64,000 bases of DNA from CAVONV01 sp963697355 (GTDB taxonomy: Bacteria; Acidobacteriota; Vicinamibacteria; Marinacidobacterales; DATDRI01): positions 186,001 through 250,000 of the forward strand of contig CAVONV010000035.1 in NCBI GenBank assembly GCA_963697355.1. Direction: 5' to 3'. Position numbers and translations under genes: made by a program. Below the pieces are notes generated by a model that saw only the letters and a program-made list of their open reading frames with translations, ran no database searches and was not told where the DNA came from. Below are positions 8,098 to 16,358 of the stretch, in pieces (positions within the stretch are counted from its first letter, which is position 1; every line of letters starts with the position of its first letter).

Positions 8098-8553
8098 ATG
8101 GTCCAAAGGCAACGTGGCCCCAATCAAGGAGTAACACTGCAGAAGGAAGTCAACAAGCTCTTCGAGCAGTTGGCTCACTTCGAGCGGACTGGAACAGAGC
8201 TCGGAATGGGAGAGTGGTTTCCCAGCATCGATGTCTTCGAGACCAAAGACAATCTCCTCATCAAGATCGAAGCCCCGGGTATGAACAAAAGTGACCTATC
8301 CGTTGTGTGCCATGGCCACAAGCTCGTGGTCACGGGAGAGAAGAAGCGACCCAAAGAAGACAAGCGGGTTGCGAGCTACATCTGCATTGAGCGGAGCTTC
8401 GGCCGTTTCGAGAGGACTATCCGTATTGATCAAGCCGTACAAATGAAAAAGGCTACCGCCACACTCGGCCACGGCGTGCTCACCATCACGATGCCAAAGT
8501 TGAACGATCGTCGCGGCAGCGAGCTCCGGTTGCCCATCGAGGAAATCGACTAA
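8098..8553 (+). CDS. Small heat-shock protein, Hsp20/alpha-crystallin family
   Basis: This 151-residue ATP-independent holdase keeps unfolding proteins soluble. The alpha-crystallin domain spans about residues 42-140. It begins with DVFETKDNLLIKIEAPGM and contains HKLVVTGEKKRP and RSFGRFERTIRI. It ends with the conserved G-V-L strand in HGVLTITMPK. A short C-terminal LPIEEID tail resembles the I-x-I oligomerisation motif. It sits just before lon, which fits a protein quality-control pair. An inverted repeat in its leader may regulate it. Confidence 0.93.
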   Translation: MVQRQRGPNQGVTLQKEVNKLFEQLAHFERTGTELGMGEWFPSIDVFETKDNLLIKIEAPGMNKSDLSVVCHGHKLVVTGEKKRPKEDKRVASYICIERSFGRFERTIRIDQAVQMKKATATLGHGVLTITMPKLNDRRGSELRLPIEEID

Positions 8554-8566
8554 CGGAAGTTTGCAG

Positions 8567-8596
8567 GTGACAAGGGCAGGAGAAACGTCCTAGAAT
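8567..8596 (+). promoter_or_regulatory. Putative promoter of lon
   Basis: GTGACA (five of six matches to TTGACA), an 18-base spacer and TAGAAT lie about 50 bases before the lon ATG. The -10 region is shared with the hsp20 promoter. Confidence 0.38.
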
Positions 8597-8644
8597 CTCT
8601 CGCCCGCAGGAATAACAATGCTTGGAGCTTGAAGGCTGACCATC

Positions 8645-11060
8645 ATGGATATCGACGAAAATAAGGAGAGTCTGGAACAAGTTCAGATACCGGACATCAT
8701 TCCAGTACTCCCCCTCCGGGATATCGTCATCTTCCCCTTCATGATCGTTCCCCTCTACGTCAGCCGGGACATGTCGATCAAGGCGGTCGATTCCGCTCTC
8801 GCGGAAAACCGCATGATCCTCCTCTTGGCGCAGAAGGATCAGAACAAAGAGGAGCCCGCTGCCGAGGACTTATTCCGAATGGGTACGGTGGCGGTCATCA
8901 TGCGAATGCTCAAACTGCCGGACGGCCGCATCCGCGTGCTGGTACAGGGGATGAATCGTGCGGTGGTAGAAGAGTACAACCAAACCAGCCCTTTTCACCA
9001 AGTCAAGCTCAACCCGGTTCCGGAAGCCGAATGGGAAACAGAATCTCTGGAGCTCGAGGCCTTGATGCGTAACGTCAAAGACGCACTCGAGAAATCGGCC
9101 AACTTGGGCAAAGCCATTTCTCCAGAAGTAATGGTGATTGCTGCCAATCTGGAAGACCCCGGGCGTCTGGCCGACCTAGCCATATCCAACTTGGATCTGA
9201 AGGTCGAAGCCGCCCAAGACATCCTGGATACGATCGATCCCGTCGAGCGACTCCACAAGGTCCACGAGCTCATGACCAAAGAGCTCGAGGTCCTCACCAT
9301 GCAGCAACAGATCAGCTCTCAGGCAAAAGGCGAAATGGACCGCTCCCAGCGAGAGTTCTTCTTGAGGCAACAATTGAAAGCGATCCAATCCGAGCTCGGC
9401 GAGGGAAACGAGCTAGCCGAAGAAGTCCGCCAATTCAGAGAAAAGGCGGAGAAATCCAAGATGCCCAAGGAGGTTTTGACTGAAGTCAATCGCCAACTCA
9501 CAAAACTGGAGCGGATGCACCCCGATGCGGCTGAGACAGCAACGCTGAGGAACTACTTGGACTGTATCGTCAGTTTGCCTTGGGTGAAAGAGACCAAAGA
9601 CAATCTCGAGCTCCCCGATGCAAAGAAGATTCTTGATGAAGACCACTATGGTCTCGAGAAAATCACTGAACGCATCTTGGAATACCTCGCGGTTCGCAAG
9701 CTCAAGAAGAAGATGAAAGGCCCTATTCTCTGTTTCGTTGGACCGCCGGGTGTCGGCAAGACATCTCTCGGGCGATCCATCGCCCGCGCCATGGGAAGGA
9801 AATTCCATCGCATGTCTCTTGGCGGAGTTCGAGATGAAGCAGAAGATCCGGGGGCATCGACGGACCTACGTAGGCTCGATGCCGGGTCGCGTCATCCAAG
9901 GTATCCAGCAAGCAGGCGCCAATAATCCCGTCTTCATGCTCGACGAAGTGGACAAGGTGGGAGCGGACTATCGCGGCGACCCGAGCTCTGCTTTGCTGGA
10001 GGTTCTCGATCCAGAGCAAAACCATGCTTTCCGCGACAACTACCTCGGAGTTCCCTTCGATCTGTCCAAAGTCATGTTCATCACGACCGCGAACCAACTC
10101 GACCCCATACAACCGGCTTTTCTCGACCGGATGGAGGTCATTGAGCTTCCCGGCTATACGGAAGAAGAAAAGCTGCAGATCGCGAAACGGCACCTCGTAC
10201 CGAAACAGCTGTTGGAGAACGGCCTCACGTCCGAGCGAGTGACCTTCAGCGACATCGCGGTTCGGAGGATTATCGCTCAGTACACTCGTGAAGCAGGTCT
10301 CAGAAACTTGGAACGAGAAATAGGGCGCATCTGTCGCAAGGTGGCGAAACGAGTCGCCGAGGGCCACGAGGGCTCGACCCCGGTCACTGCCAAAAACTTG
10401 GCCACGTTCCTAGGCTCGCCAAAGATCTTGCCCGAGGAGATCCTCAAGGATGATCAAGTCGGTATTGCCACAGGTGTGGCATGGACTCCCACCGGCGGGG
10501 ATATTCTGTTCGTCGAAGCAATCATCATGAAGGGAAAGGGCAATCTGATTCTCACCGGCAAGCTCGGTGAAGTCATGCAGGAGTCCGCCCAGGCGGCTCT
10601 TTCCTACGCGCGCTCGAGGGCTCGCCAGTTCCAGATCAAAGAGGGTGTCTTTGCCGAAAACGATCTCCACATTCACGTTCCCGAGGGGGCGATTTCCAAA
10701 GACGGCCCCTCCGCCGGTATCACTATGGCAGTGGCCATGATATCCGTTTTGACGAACACTCCCGTCAGGCGCAACGTCGCGATGACGGGCGAGATCACAC
10801 TCCGCGGGAATGTGCTACCCGTCGGAGGCATCAAAGAAAAAATATTGGCCGCTCGACGTGCGAAGCTCAACACCATCGTGCTGCCTCGTCTCAACGCCAA
10901 CGACCTCGAAGAACTACCCGACTACGTCAAGCGTGACATGCAATTCAAGCTCACCGACGATGTCGACGAAGTGCTTCGGTTCACGCTTCTTGATCGAAAA
11001 AAGATCTTCAAGAAACAGAGCACCTCGGGTCAGTCCTCACGAAACCAAAGGACGAAGTGA
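8645..11060 (+). CDS. lon: ATP-dependent Lon protease with a single-base frameshift
   Basis: Together the two frames encode a full-length (about 805-residue) Lon protease. The order is an N-terminal substrate-binding domain (about 15-210) with IPVLPLRDIVIFPFMIVPLYV, then a coiled middle. The AAA+ module has GPPGVGKTS near residue 366 and FMLDEVDKVG as Walker B. The C-terminal serine protease has DGPSAGITMA (catalytic Ser near 690). The frame breaks at 9842-9847: after SLGGVRDEAE the reading continues as IRGHRRTYVGSMPGR only if one base is removed from GCAGAAGATC. Both sides are perfectly conserved, so this is a recent mutation, a sequence error or a recoding site. If real, translation stops at 9925 and the protease domain is lost. 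The stop overlaps the next gene's GTG. Confidence 0.88.
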
Positions 11061-11857
11061 AGGTTCTATTCATAGGTGACGTCGTCGGGCGACCGGGCCG
11101 TCAGATCGTCAGACGAGCGCTTGCCAAGCTCCACGCCGAAACAGATTTCGACCTTGTGGTAGCCAACGTTGAAAACGCGGCGGCCGGGTTCGGAATCACT
11201 CCTGACGTGGCCGACAAGTTGTTCTCTTTCGGAATTGATGTCCTCACGTCCGGGAACCATGTCTGGGATAAGAAGGACGCCGTCGACTACTTGATACGGG
11301 AACCGCGACTACTTCGCCCGATCAACTACCCACCTTCCTGCCCGGGCTCGGGCAGCTATGTCGCACAGAGTCGGACGAATGTCCCGGTGGCGGTGCTCAA
11401 CCTTCAAGGCCGGGTATTCATGCCCGCCATCGATTGTCCCTTTCAAGCCGCCGATCGAGTGATCCCCCGCATCAAAGAGGAAGCGAGGGTCATTCTTGTC
11501 GACATGCATGGTGAGGCGACCTCGGAAAAAATGGCCATGGCATGGTACTTGGATGGGAAAGTGACAGCGATAGTGGGTACTCACACTCACATACCTACGG
11601 CGGACGAACGCATACTTCCCGGTGGAACCGCCTACATAACCGATATCGGAATGTGTGGATCGTTCGATTCCGTCATCGGCATCGAAGTAAAGACATCCCT
11701 TCCTCGATTTCTGACCGCCATACCTACCAAGTTCGAGGTCGCGAAAGGCAATCCCTGGATGAATGCCGTCATCATCGACATCGACAGGGAAACAGGCCTT
11801 GCACGATCCATCGAGCGACTGCGTCTGACGGAAACCGACCTCAAGAAACAGCCATGA
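11057..11857 (+). CDS. YmdB-like metallophosphoesterase (TIGR00282 family)
   Basis: This 266-residue calcineurin-like phosphoesterase has IGDVVGRPGR at the N-terminus, NVENAAAGFGI, TSGNHVWDKKD (about 55-66) and GTHTHIPTADERI (about 175). These supply the dinuclear-metal ligands. The family contains YmdB, described as a 2',3'-cyclic-nucleotide phosphodiesterase involved in RNA turnover and development. The GTG start overlaps the lon TGA (GTGA), which indicates translational coupling. The stop overlaps the xseA ATG (ATGA). Clustering with xseAB is common among bacteria. Confidence 0.88.
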   Translation: MKVLFIGDVVGRPGRQIVRRALAKLHAETDFDLVVANVENAAAGFGITPDVADKLFSFGIDVLTSGNHVWDKKDAVDYLIREPRLLRPINYPPSCPGSGSYVAQSRTNVPVAVLNLQGRVFMPAIDCPFQAADRVIPRIKEEARVILVDMHGEATSEKMAMAWYLDGKVTAIVGTHTHIPTADERILPGGTAYITDIGMCGSFDSVIGIEVKTSLPRFLTAIPTKFEVAKGNPWMNAVIIDIDRETGLARSIERLRLTETDLKKQP

Positions 11858-13230
11858 TCGGTTCCGAGCCTATAGGAACAGGCAAGGTTTACTCGGTCCA
11901 CGAGTTGACCAAGGAGATCAAGCTTCACCTCGAGAGAGAGTTTTCGAACGTTTGGGTCACCGGCGAGATCTCCAATCTCAAGCAACCTTCCTCGGGACAT
12001 GTCTATTTCACGATAAAAGACCAACGTTCCCAGCTACCCGCCGTCATGTTCCGAAGTTCCCGCCGCCGCCTCAAGTTCCAGCCGGAGGACGGCATGGCGG
12101 TTGTGGCTCGCGGAAACGTCACGGTTTATGAGCCACGGGGCGCCTACCAGCTCCTGGTGGAATGGATGGACCCTCAGGGTAAAGGTGCGCTACAGGCCGC
12201 CTTTGAACAGCTCAAAGAAAAGCTCGACAAAGAAGGCTTGTTTGCCACAGAGAGGAAAAAGGCGCTTCCTCTCCTCCCGCAAAAGATCGGTATCGTGACG
12301 TCTCCGACGGGCGCTGCGTTGCGAGATATCTGTCGCATCCTTCACCGACGTTTCCCCAACCTGGAAATCGTCTTGTACCCGGCCCAAGTACAAGGTGATC
12401 TAGCCTCGGCGGAAATCGCCAAGGGCATTCAAGTTTTGAACCGAATAGGGAGCTTTGATGCACTCATAGTGGGTCGTGGCGGCGGATCCTTGGAAGATCT
12501 GTGGCCCTTCAACGAAGAGCCCGTCGCCCGAGCCATTGCCGCCTCAGAGATTCCCGTCATAAGTGCTGTGGGACACGAGGTGGATTACACGATTGCCGAC
12601 TTCGTCGCCGATGTGAGAGCACCGACGCCCTCGGCAGCGGCAGAAATGGTCGTATCGCGAAAGGACGCCTTCGAGGAGCGCGTCAATTGGCTCGGGCAAA
12701 GAGTAGAGCAGGCCACCCACCAACGAATGCTCACTCTCAAAAGCGAGGTCAACCGCCTCGGAGAGCACAAAGCGTTTCTGGCCGTTCGCCATTCGATCGA
12801 AATGGCTGGGCAGCGCCTCGATGACGCAAATTACCGGGCCACCACGATGATGGAACGCCGCCTGCAGGCGCTTGGCTCGCAGCTCCACAAGGCCAGGCGT
12901 CGACTCGAGACCTTCCGCATCGACCGGCAGATCGCGGAGTCTCGCGCGAGACTCCAACATCTCGACTCGCGCTTGTTCGCAGTACAAAGAGCCCGCCTGG
13001 CCACAGCACACGAAAAACTGAGCCGGAGCGCTGCTCAACTCGAAGCCCTGTCGCCGCTGGCCGTTCTCGCGCGAGGCTACAGCCTTGCCTGGGATGACAA
13101 GGGCGTCCTCATCCGAGAGGCGTCACAGGTGAAAACGGGTGAGCACCTTCGTTTGACTTTACACCACGGCGAGCTCGACTGCCGGGTCGAGCGAACCCGG
13201 TCAGAGAAAAGGATAGAGACCACGTCATGA
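11854..13230 (+). CDS. xseA: Exodeoxyribonuclease VII large subunit
   Basis: This is a 458-residue catalytic subunit of exonuclease VII, which degrades single-stranded DNA to acid-soluble oligonucleotides. The N-terminal OB domain (about 8-105) includes VYSVHELTKEIK, WVTGEISNLK and GHVYFTIKD. The catalytic region holds IGIVTSPTGAALRDI (about 147) and IVGRGGGSLEDLWPFNEE (about 205-222). SAVGHEVDYTIADFVAD follows, then APTPSAAAE. The C-terminal third is a long helical segment. The ATG at 11854 gives the normal family length. It overlaps xseB by four bases. Confidence 0.95.
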   Translation: MIGSEPIGTGKVYSVHELTKEIKLHLEREFSNVWVTGEISNLKQPSSGHVYFTIKDQRSQLPAVMFRSSRRRLKFQPEDGMAVVARGNVTVYEPRGAYQLLVEWMDPQGKGALQAAFEQLKEKLDKEGLFATERKKALPLLPQKIGIVTSPTGAALRDICRILHRRFPNLEIVLYPAQVQGDLASAEIAKGIQVLNRIGSFDALIVGRGGGSLEDLWPFNEEPVARAIAASEIPVISAVGHEVDYTIADFVADVRAPTPSAAAEMVVSRKDAFEERVNWLGQRVEQATHQRMLTLKSEVNRLGEHKAFLAVRHSIEMAGQRLDDANYRATTMMERRLQALGSQLHKARRRLETFRIDRQIAESRARLQHLDSRLFAVQRARLATAHEKLSRSAAQLEALSPLAVLARGYSLAWDDKGVLIREASQVKTGEHLRLTLHHGELDCRVERTRSEKRIETTS

Positions 13231-13493
13231 CACTCAAACCCAAAGACTTCGAGACGTCGCTAAAAAAACTCGAGGAAATCGTCAAAGAATTGGAAGAAGG
13301 CGAGCTGACACTAGAAAAATCTCTCGAGCACTATGAGAAAGGCATTTCTCTTGCTCGTTTTTGTAACGCCAAGCTCGAGGAGGCCGAAAAGCGCATCGAG
13401 ATGCTTCAGAAAGACGACAACGGTGAACCGAAAAAAGATGCAAACGGGAACATCATACAAACACCCTTGAATTTCGAAAAGGAAAAATCCTAG
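13227..13493 (+). CDS. xseB: Exodeoxyribonuclease VII small subunit
   Basis: This 88-residue protein has the XseB pattern FETSLKKLEEIVKELEEGEL, TLEKSLEHYEKGISLARFCN and LEEAEKRIEML (residues 9-70). These helices bind the C-terminal helical region of XseA and are required for exonuclease VII activity. The C-terminal tail KDDNGEPKKDANGN is a little longer than usual. The ATG overlaps the xseA stop, so the two subunits are translationally coupled. Confidence 0.95.
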   Translation: MTLKPKDFETSLKKLEEIVKELEEGELTLEKSLEHYEKGISLARFCNAKLEEAEKRIEMLQKDDNGEPKKDANGNIIQTPLNFEKEKS

Positions 13494-13558
13494 TAAACCG
13501 CGCCTAGAGCTCGCAAATTCTTCGGGTCGGAGCTAGGATCATCCTCGGCTTACCCACC

Positions 13559-14443
13559 ATGATGGATTTCGACAACTACTTATCCGAGCAAGTTCGAGCA
13601 GTTGATGCTTATCTCGATGACTATCTTCCTTCCGATAGGACCTATCCCGAGAGCATCCATCGCGCCATGAGGTACAGTCTTTTTGCGGGCGGAAAGAGAC
13701 TTCGCCCCGTTCTGGCTTTGGCGGCAGCCCAAGCGGTAGGAGGACGACAAGAAGAGGTCATGCCCGCCGCCGCCGCGCTCGAGTTGATCCATACTTACTC
13801 ACTCATCCACGACGATCTTCCCGCGATGGACGATGACTCCTTGAGACGGGGGAAACCTACATCCCACGTTGTTTTTGGAGAGGCGATCGCAATCCTGGCA
13901 GGGGATGCGCTCTTGACGGAAGCCTTCAGCCTGCTTTCAGGAACGACCAGCGGCGATGCCGAACGGTGGCTCCTGGCCGTCGCCATCTTGTCGGAGGCGG
14001 CCGGTGTGCGCGGAATGGTGGGCGGACAAGTCGTCGATGTTGAGTCGGAAGACCTTCCTGTCGGCGAAGATGTTCTCGAATACATCCACCGGAACAAAAC
14101 GGGGGCACTCATCAAAGCTTCAGTGCATATCGGAGCGCTTCTGGGTGGGGGGTGTGAGGAAGATCTGCGCCGGATGGACAGCTACGGCGAAGACCTGGGT
14201 CTGGCCTTCCAAATCGTTGATGACATTCTGGATATCGAAGGCGACGCGGCATCGCTCGGCAAGACCGCCGGCAAGGACGAAAAGGCGGGAAAGGCCACCT
14301 ATCCCAAAATTCATGGCATCGAAAAAGCTCGTCGACGTGCACGTGAGCTTTCAGAACGCGCCGTAGACATCATCCAACCATTTGGTCAGGCCGGTGAGCC
14401 CCTTGTGGGTCTCGCCCGCCGAGTGCTCAGTCGCAGTTCATGA
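13559..14443 (+). CDS. Polyprenyl synthetase (farnesyl/geranylgeranyl diphosphate synthase)
   Basis: This 294-residue trans-prenyltransferase condenses isopentenyl diphosphate with allylic diphosphates. The first Asp-rich motif is in LIHDDLPAMDDD (about 80-91), followed by LRRGKPTSHVVFGEA. GDALLTEAF comes next, and the second motif is in LAFQIVDDILD (about 218-228). The N-terminal GGKRLRPVLAL is typical. Location beside xseB, as with ispA in E. coli, supports a short-chain (C15) synthase, but product length cannot be read reliably from the sequence. It begins 65 bases after xseB and probably belongs to the same operon. Confidence 0.92.
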   Translation: MMDFDNYLSEQVRAVDAYLDDYLPSDRTYPESIHRAMRYSLFAGGKRLRPVLALAAAQAVGGRQEEVMPAAAALELIHTYSLIHDDLPAMDDDSLRRGKPTSHVVFGEAIAILAGDALLTEAFSLLSGTTSGDAERWLLAVAILSEAAGVRGMVGGQVVDVESEDLPVGEDVLEYIHRNKTGALIKASVHIGALLGGGCEEDLRRMDSYGEDLGLAFQIVDDILDIEGDAASLGKTAGKDEKAGKATYPKIHGIEKARRRARELSERAVDIIQPFGQAGEPLVGLARRVLSRSS

Positions 14444-14511
14444 ATTCATATTCAAACAAGAAATACCGGGAGTGGGAACGGGCACGGTAAAGGGGCGGGA
14501 TTGTCGACGAT

Positions 14512-15318
14512 ATGAAGCGCAAAGAAAAAATCCGATTGGATCGCTTGGTGATGGACAGTGGCCTGGCCGTGACGCGTGAGAAGGCGCGTAGATTGGTTCT
14601 CGCAGGAGAAGTGCTGGTCAACGACGTTCCCGTCGAGAAGCCGGGAACGCTGGTCGATCGTGAATCCAACCTCAGACTGCGCAAAGCTCCCTCTCCCTAT
14701 GTCGGTCGCGGTGGCGAGAAACTCGAAGGCGCGCTCGAAGCCCTCAAGCTTGATGTGCGAGGCTTCCGTGCGCTCGACATTGGCGCTTCAACGGGCGGTT
14801 TCTCCGACTGTCTCCTCCAAAAGGGTGCTTCGGAGATCACGGCACTGGACGTAGGGAAAGGACAACTGGACTGGAAACTGAGATCGGACCCTCGAGTAAA
14901 GACGGTGGAAGGGGTCAATGCCCGCTATCTGAAATCTGAAGACTTCCCTGAAAAATTCGATTTGATCACCATTGATGTCTCTTTCATCTCGTTGTCGAAG
15001 ATCCTTCCAGCAGCCGCGCCTTTGGTGAAGGAACAAGGGAGGCTCCTTGCTTTGGTCAAACCGCAGTTTGAGCTGACCCGCGACGACGTGGAAAAAGGCG
15101 GCATCGTTCGAGACCCATCCAAGCATTGGGAGGCGATACTGAAAGTGGTAGATGTGATAGAGCTATGCGGTCTTTCGGTGGAAGCCGTTACTCCGTCGCC
15201 TATCACAGGACTCGAGGGCAACCGGGAGTTTTTTGTCCTAATGCGCATAGGCGGACAAACCGGACTCGCGCTCGACGCCGTTCAAGAAAAGGCGCGCGAC
15301 ATTTGCGGATTGGAGTAG
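14512..15318 (+). CDS. tlyA: TlyA-family rRNA (cytidine-2'-O)-methyltransferase
   Basis: This 268-residue protein has an N-terminal S4 RNA-binding domain (about 4-65: RLDRLVMDSGLAVTREKARR, then VLVNDVPVEKPGT). An FtsJ-like SAM methyltransferase domain follows, with YVGRGGEKLEGALEA, ALDIGASTGGFSDCLLQKGA (SAM motif I, about 85-105) and KPQFELTRDDVEKGGIV. TlyA proteins methylate 16S and/or 23S rRNA and affect capreomycin sensitivity; some have been described as haemolysins. The gene precedes NAD kinase by six bases, a conserved pairing in many bacteria. Confidence 0.92.
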   Translation: MKRKEKIRLDRLVMDSGLAVTREKARRLVLAGEVLVNDVPVEKPGTLVDRESNLRLRKAPSPYVGRGGEKLEGALEALKLDVRGFRALDIGASTGGFSDCLLQKGASEITALDVGKGQLDWKLRSDPRVKTVEGVNARYLKSEDFPEKFDLITIDVSFISLSKILPAAAPLVKEQGRLLALVKPQFELTRDDVEKGGIVRDPSKHWEAILKVVDVIELCGLSVEAVTPSPITGLEGNREFFVLMRIGGQTGLALDAVQEKARDICGLE

Positions 15319-15324
15319 CCAATC

Positions 15325-16266
15325 GTGAAAGCTAAGCTAGCCAGGATTCGAAAGGCGGCCATCGTTGTCAAACCGCACGTGAGAAATTCCCATTCGACCG
15401 TTACAACATTGGTCAAATGGCTGCGTCGCCGCAAGATCGACACGTTCGCCGAAGTCCGCTTTGCGGATTGTATGAGGGATCCATCCCGCACTTTTCCACC
15501 GCGTAATCCCCCTCGCAACATGGATCTCATCATCGTCATTGGTGGAGACGGAACTTTCCTGTCGGTCGTTCGCTCGATGGGGGCACGACAAGTGCCCGTT
15601 CTCGGCGTCAATGCGGGCAGTCTCGGATTCTTGACCGACACATCTCTGCCAGATCTCTATAAGGCCCTTGAAAGGGTTCTTGCCGGAGATTACACCATCG
15701 AGTCACGCATGTTGCTCGATGTCGAGCTCGAGCGTCATGGCAAGGTCGTCGCCAGGCAAACGGTTCTCAACGACGTTGTGATTACCAAAGGCGCCATCGC
15801 CCGGATGATCGAGGTCGGTGTCGAGCTCAACAAACAACTCGTCGCCTCCATCCGTGCCGACGGGGTCATCGTCTCGACCCCGACCGGCTCCACCGCCTAT
15901 TCCTTGGCCGCGGGCGGCCCCATCCTCTATCCCGGCATCGGCTCGATGATACTGACACCCATTTGTCCTCACACTTTGACGTACCGACCGGTAGTCGTTT
16001 CTGACAGTTCCACGGTAGACATCACCCTTCGAAGCTCTTCGGGAGAGGTCTATGCAACATTCGATGGACAAGTCAGTATCCCCATGCTGCAAGAGGACAC
16101 GGTTCGCGTTCGCAAGAGTCGAAGCCGATTGAAGCTCGTGAGCCTACCGGGACACAACTACTTTCAGGTCCTTCGCCACAAGCTTCGATGGGCGGAACGA
16201 CCTCGATCTCCATCCGATGCGGCCGGCGAGATACAGACCAGCAGGAAGCGAAAACGGCAACCCTGA
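15325..16266 (+). CDS. nadK: NAD kinase
   Basis: This 313-residue enzyme phosphorylates NAD to NADP. Motifs are IIVIGGDGTFLSVVR (about 69-83, the GGDGT catalytic motif), GVNAGSLGFLTD, ADGVIVSTPTGSTAYSLAAGGPI (about 175-197) and ATFDGQ near the C-terminus. It uses a GTG start six bases after the tlyA stop. The last 25 residues (RSPSDAAGEIQ and on) are basic and poorly conserved. It is the last gene of the run from lon. A hairpin with a T-run follows about 40 bases downstream. Confidence 0.95.
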   Translation: MKAKLARIRKAAIVVKPHVRNSHSTVTTLVKWLRRRKIDTFAEVRFADCMRDPSRTFPPRNPPRNMDLIIVIGGDGTFLSVVRSMGARQVPVLGVNAGSLGFLTDTSLPDLYKALERVLAGDYTIESRMLLDVELERHGKVVARQTVLNDVVITKGAIARMIEVGVELNKQLVASIRADGVIVSTPTGSTAYSLAAGGPILYPGIGSMILTPICPHTLTYRPVVVSDSSTVDITLRSSSGEVYATFDGQVSIPMLQEDTVRVRKSRSRLKLVSLPGHNYFQVLRHKLRWAERPRSPSDAAGEIQTSRKRKRQP

Positions 16267-16307
16267 TGCGAGTATTTGTGAAGCCGCAAATAAACGCGAA
16301 TGAAGAG

Positions 16308-16342
16308 AAAAAAGGGGTCAGGTCTGGTCAGGTCCCTTTTTT
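16308..16342 (+). terminator. Terminator hairpin built on a GGGGTCAGGTC-type repeat
   Basis: AAAAAAGGG (16308-16316) pairs with CCCTTTTTT (16334-16342), giving a 9-bp stem that ends in a T-run. The loop holds two direct copies of GTCAGGTC (16317-16324 and 16327-16334). It closes the operon ending in nadK. It also lies just before the ribosome site of the next gene. Confidence 0.65.
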
Positions 16343-16358
16343 CTGTCGGAGGTACTCG

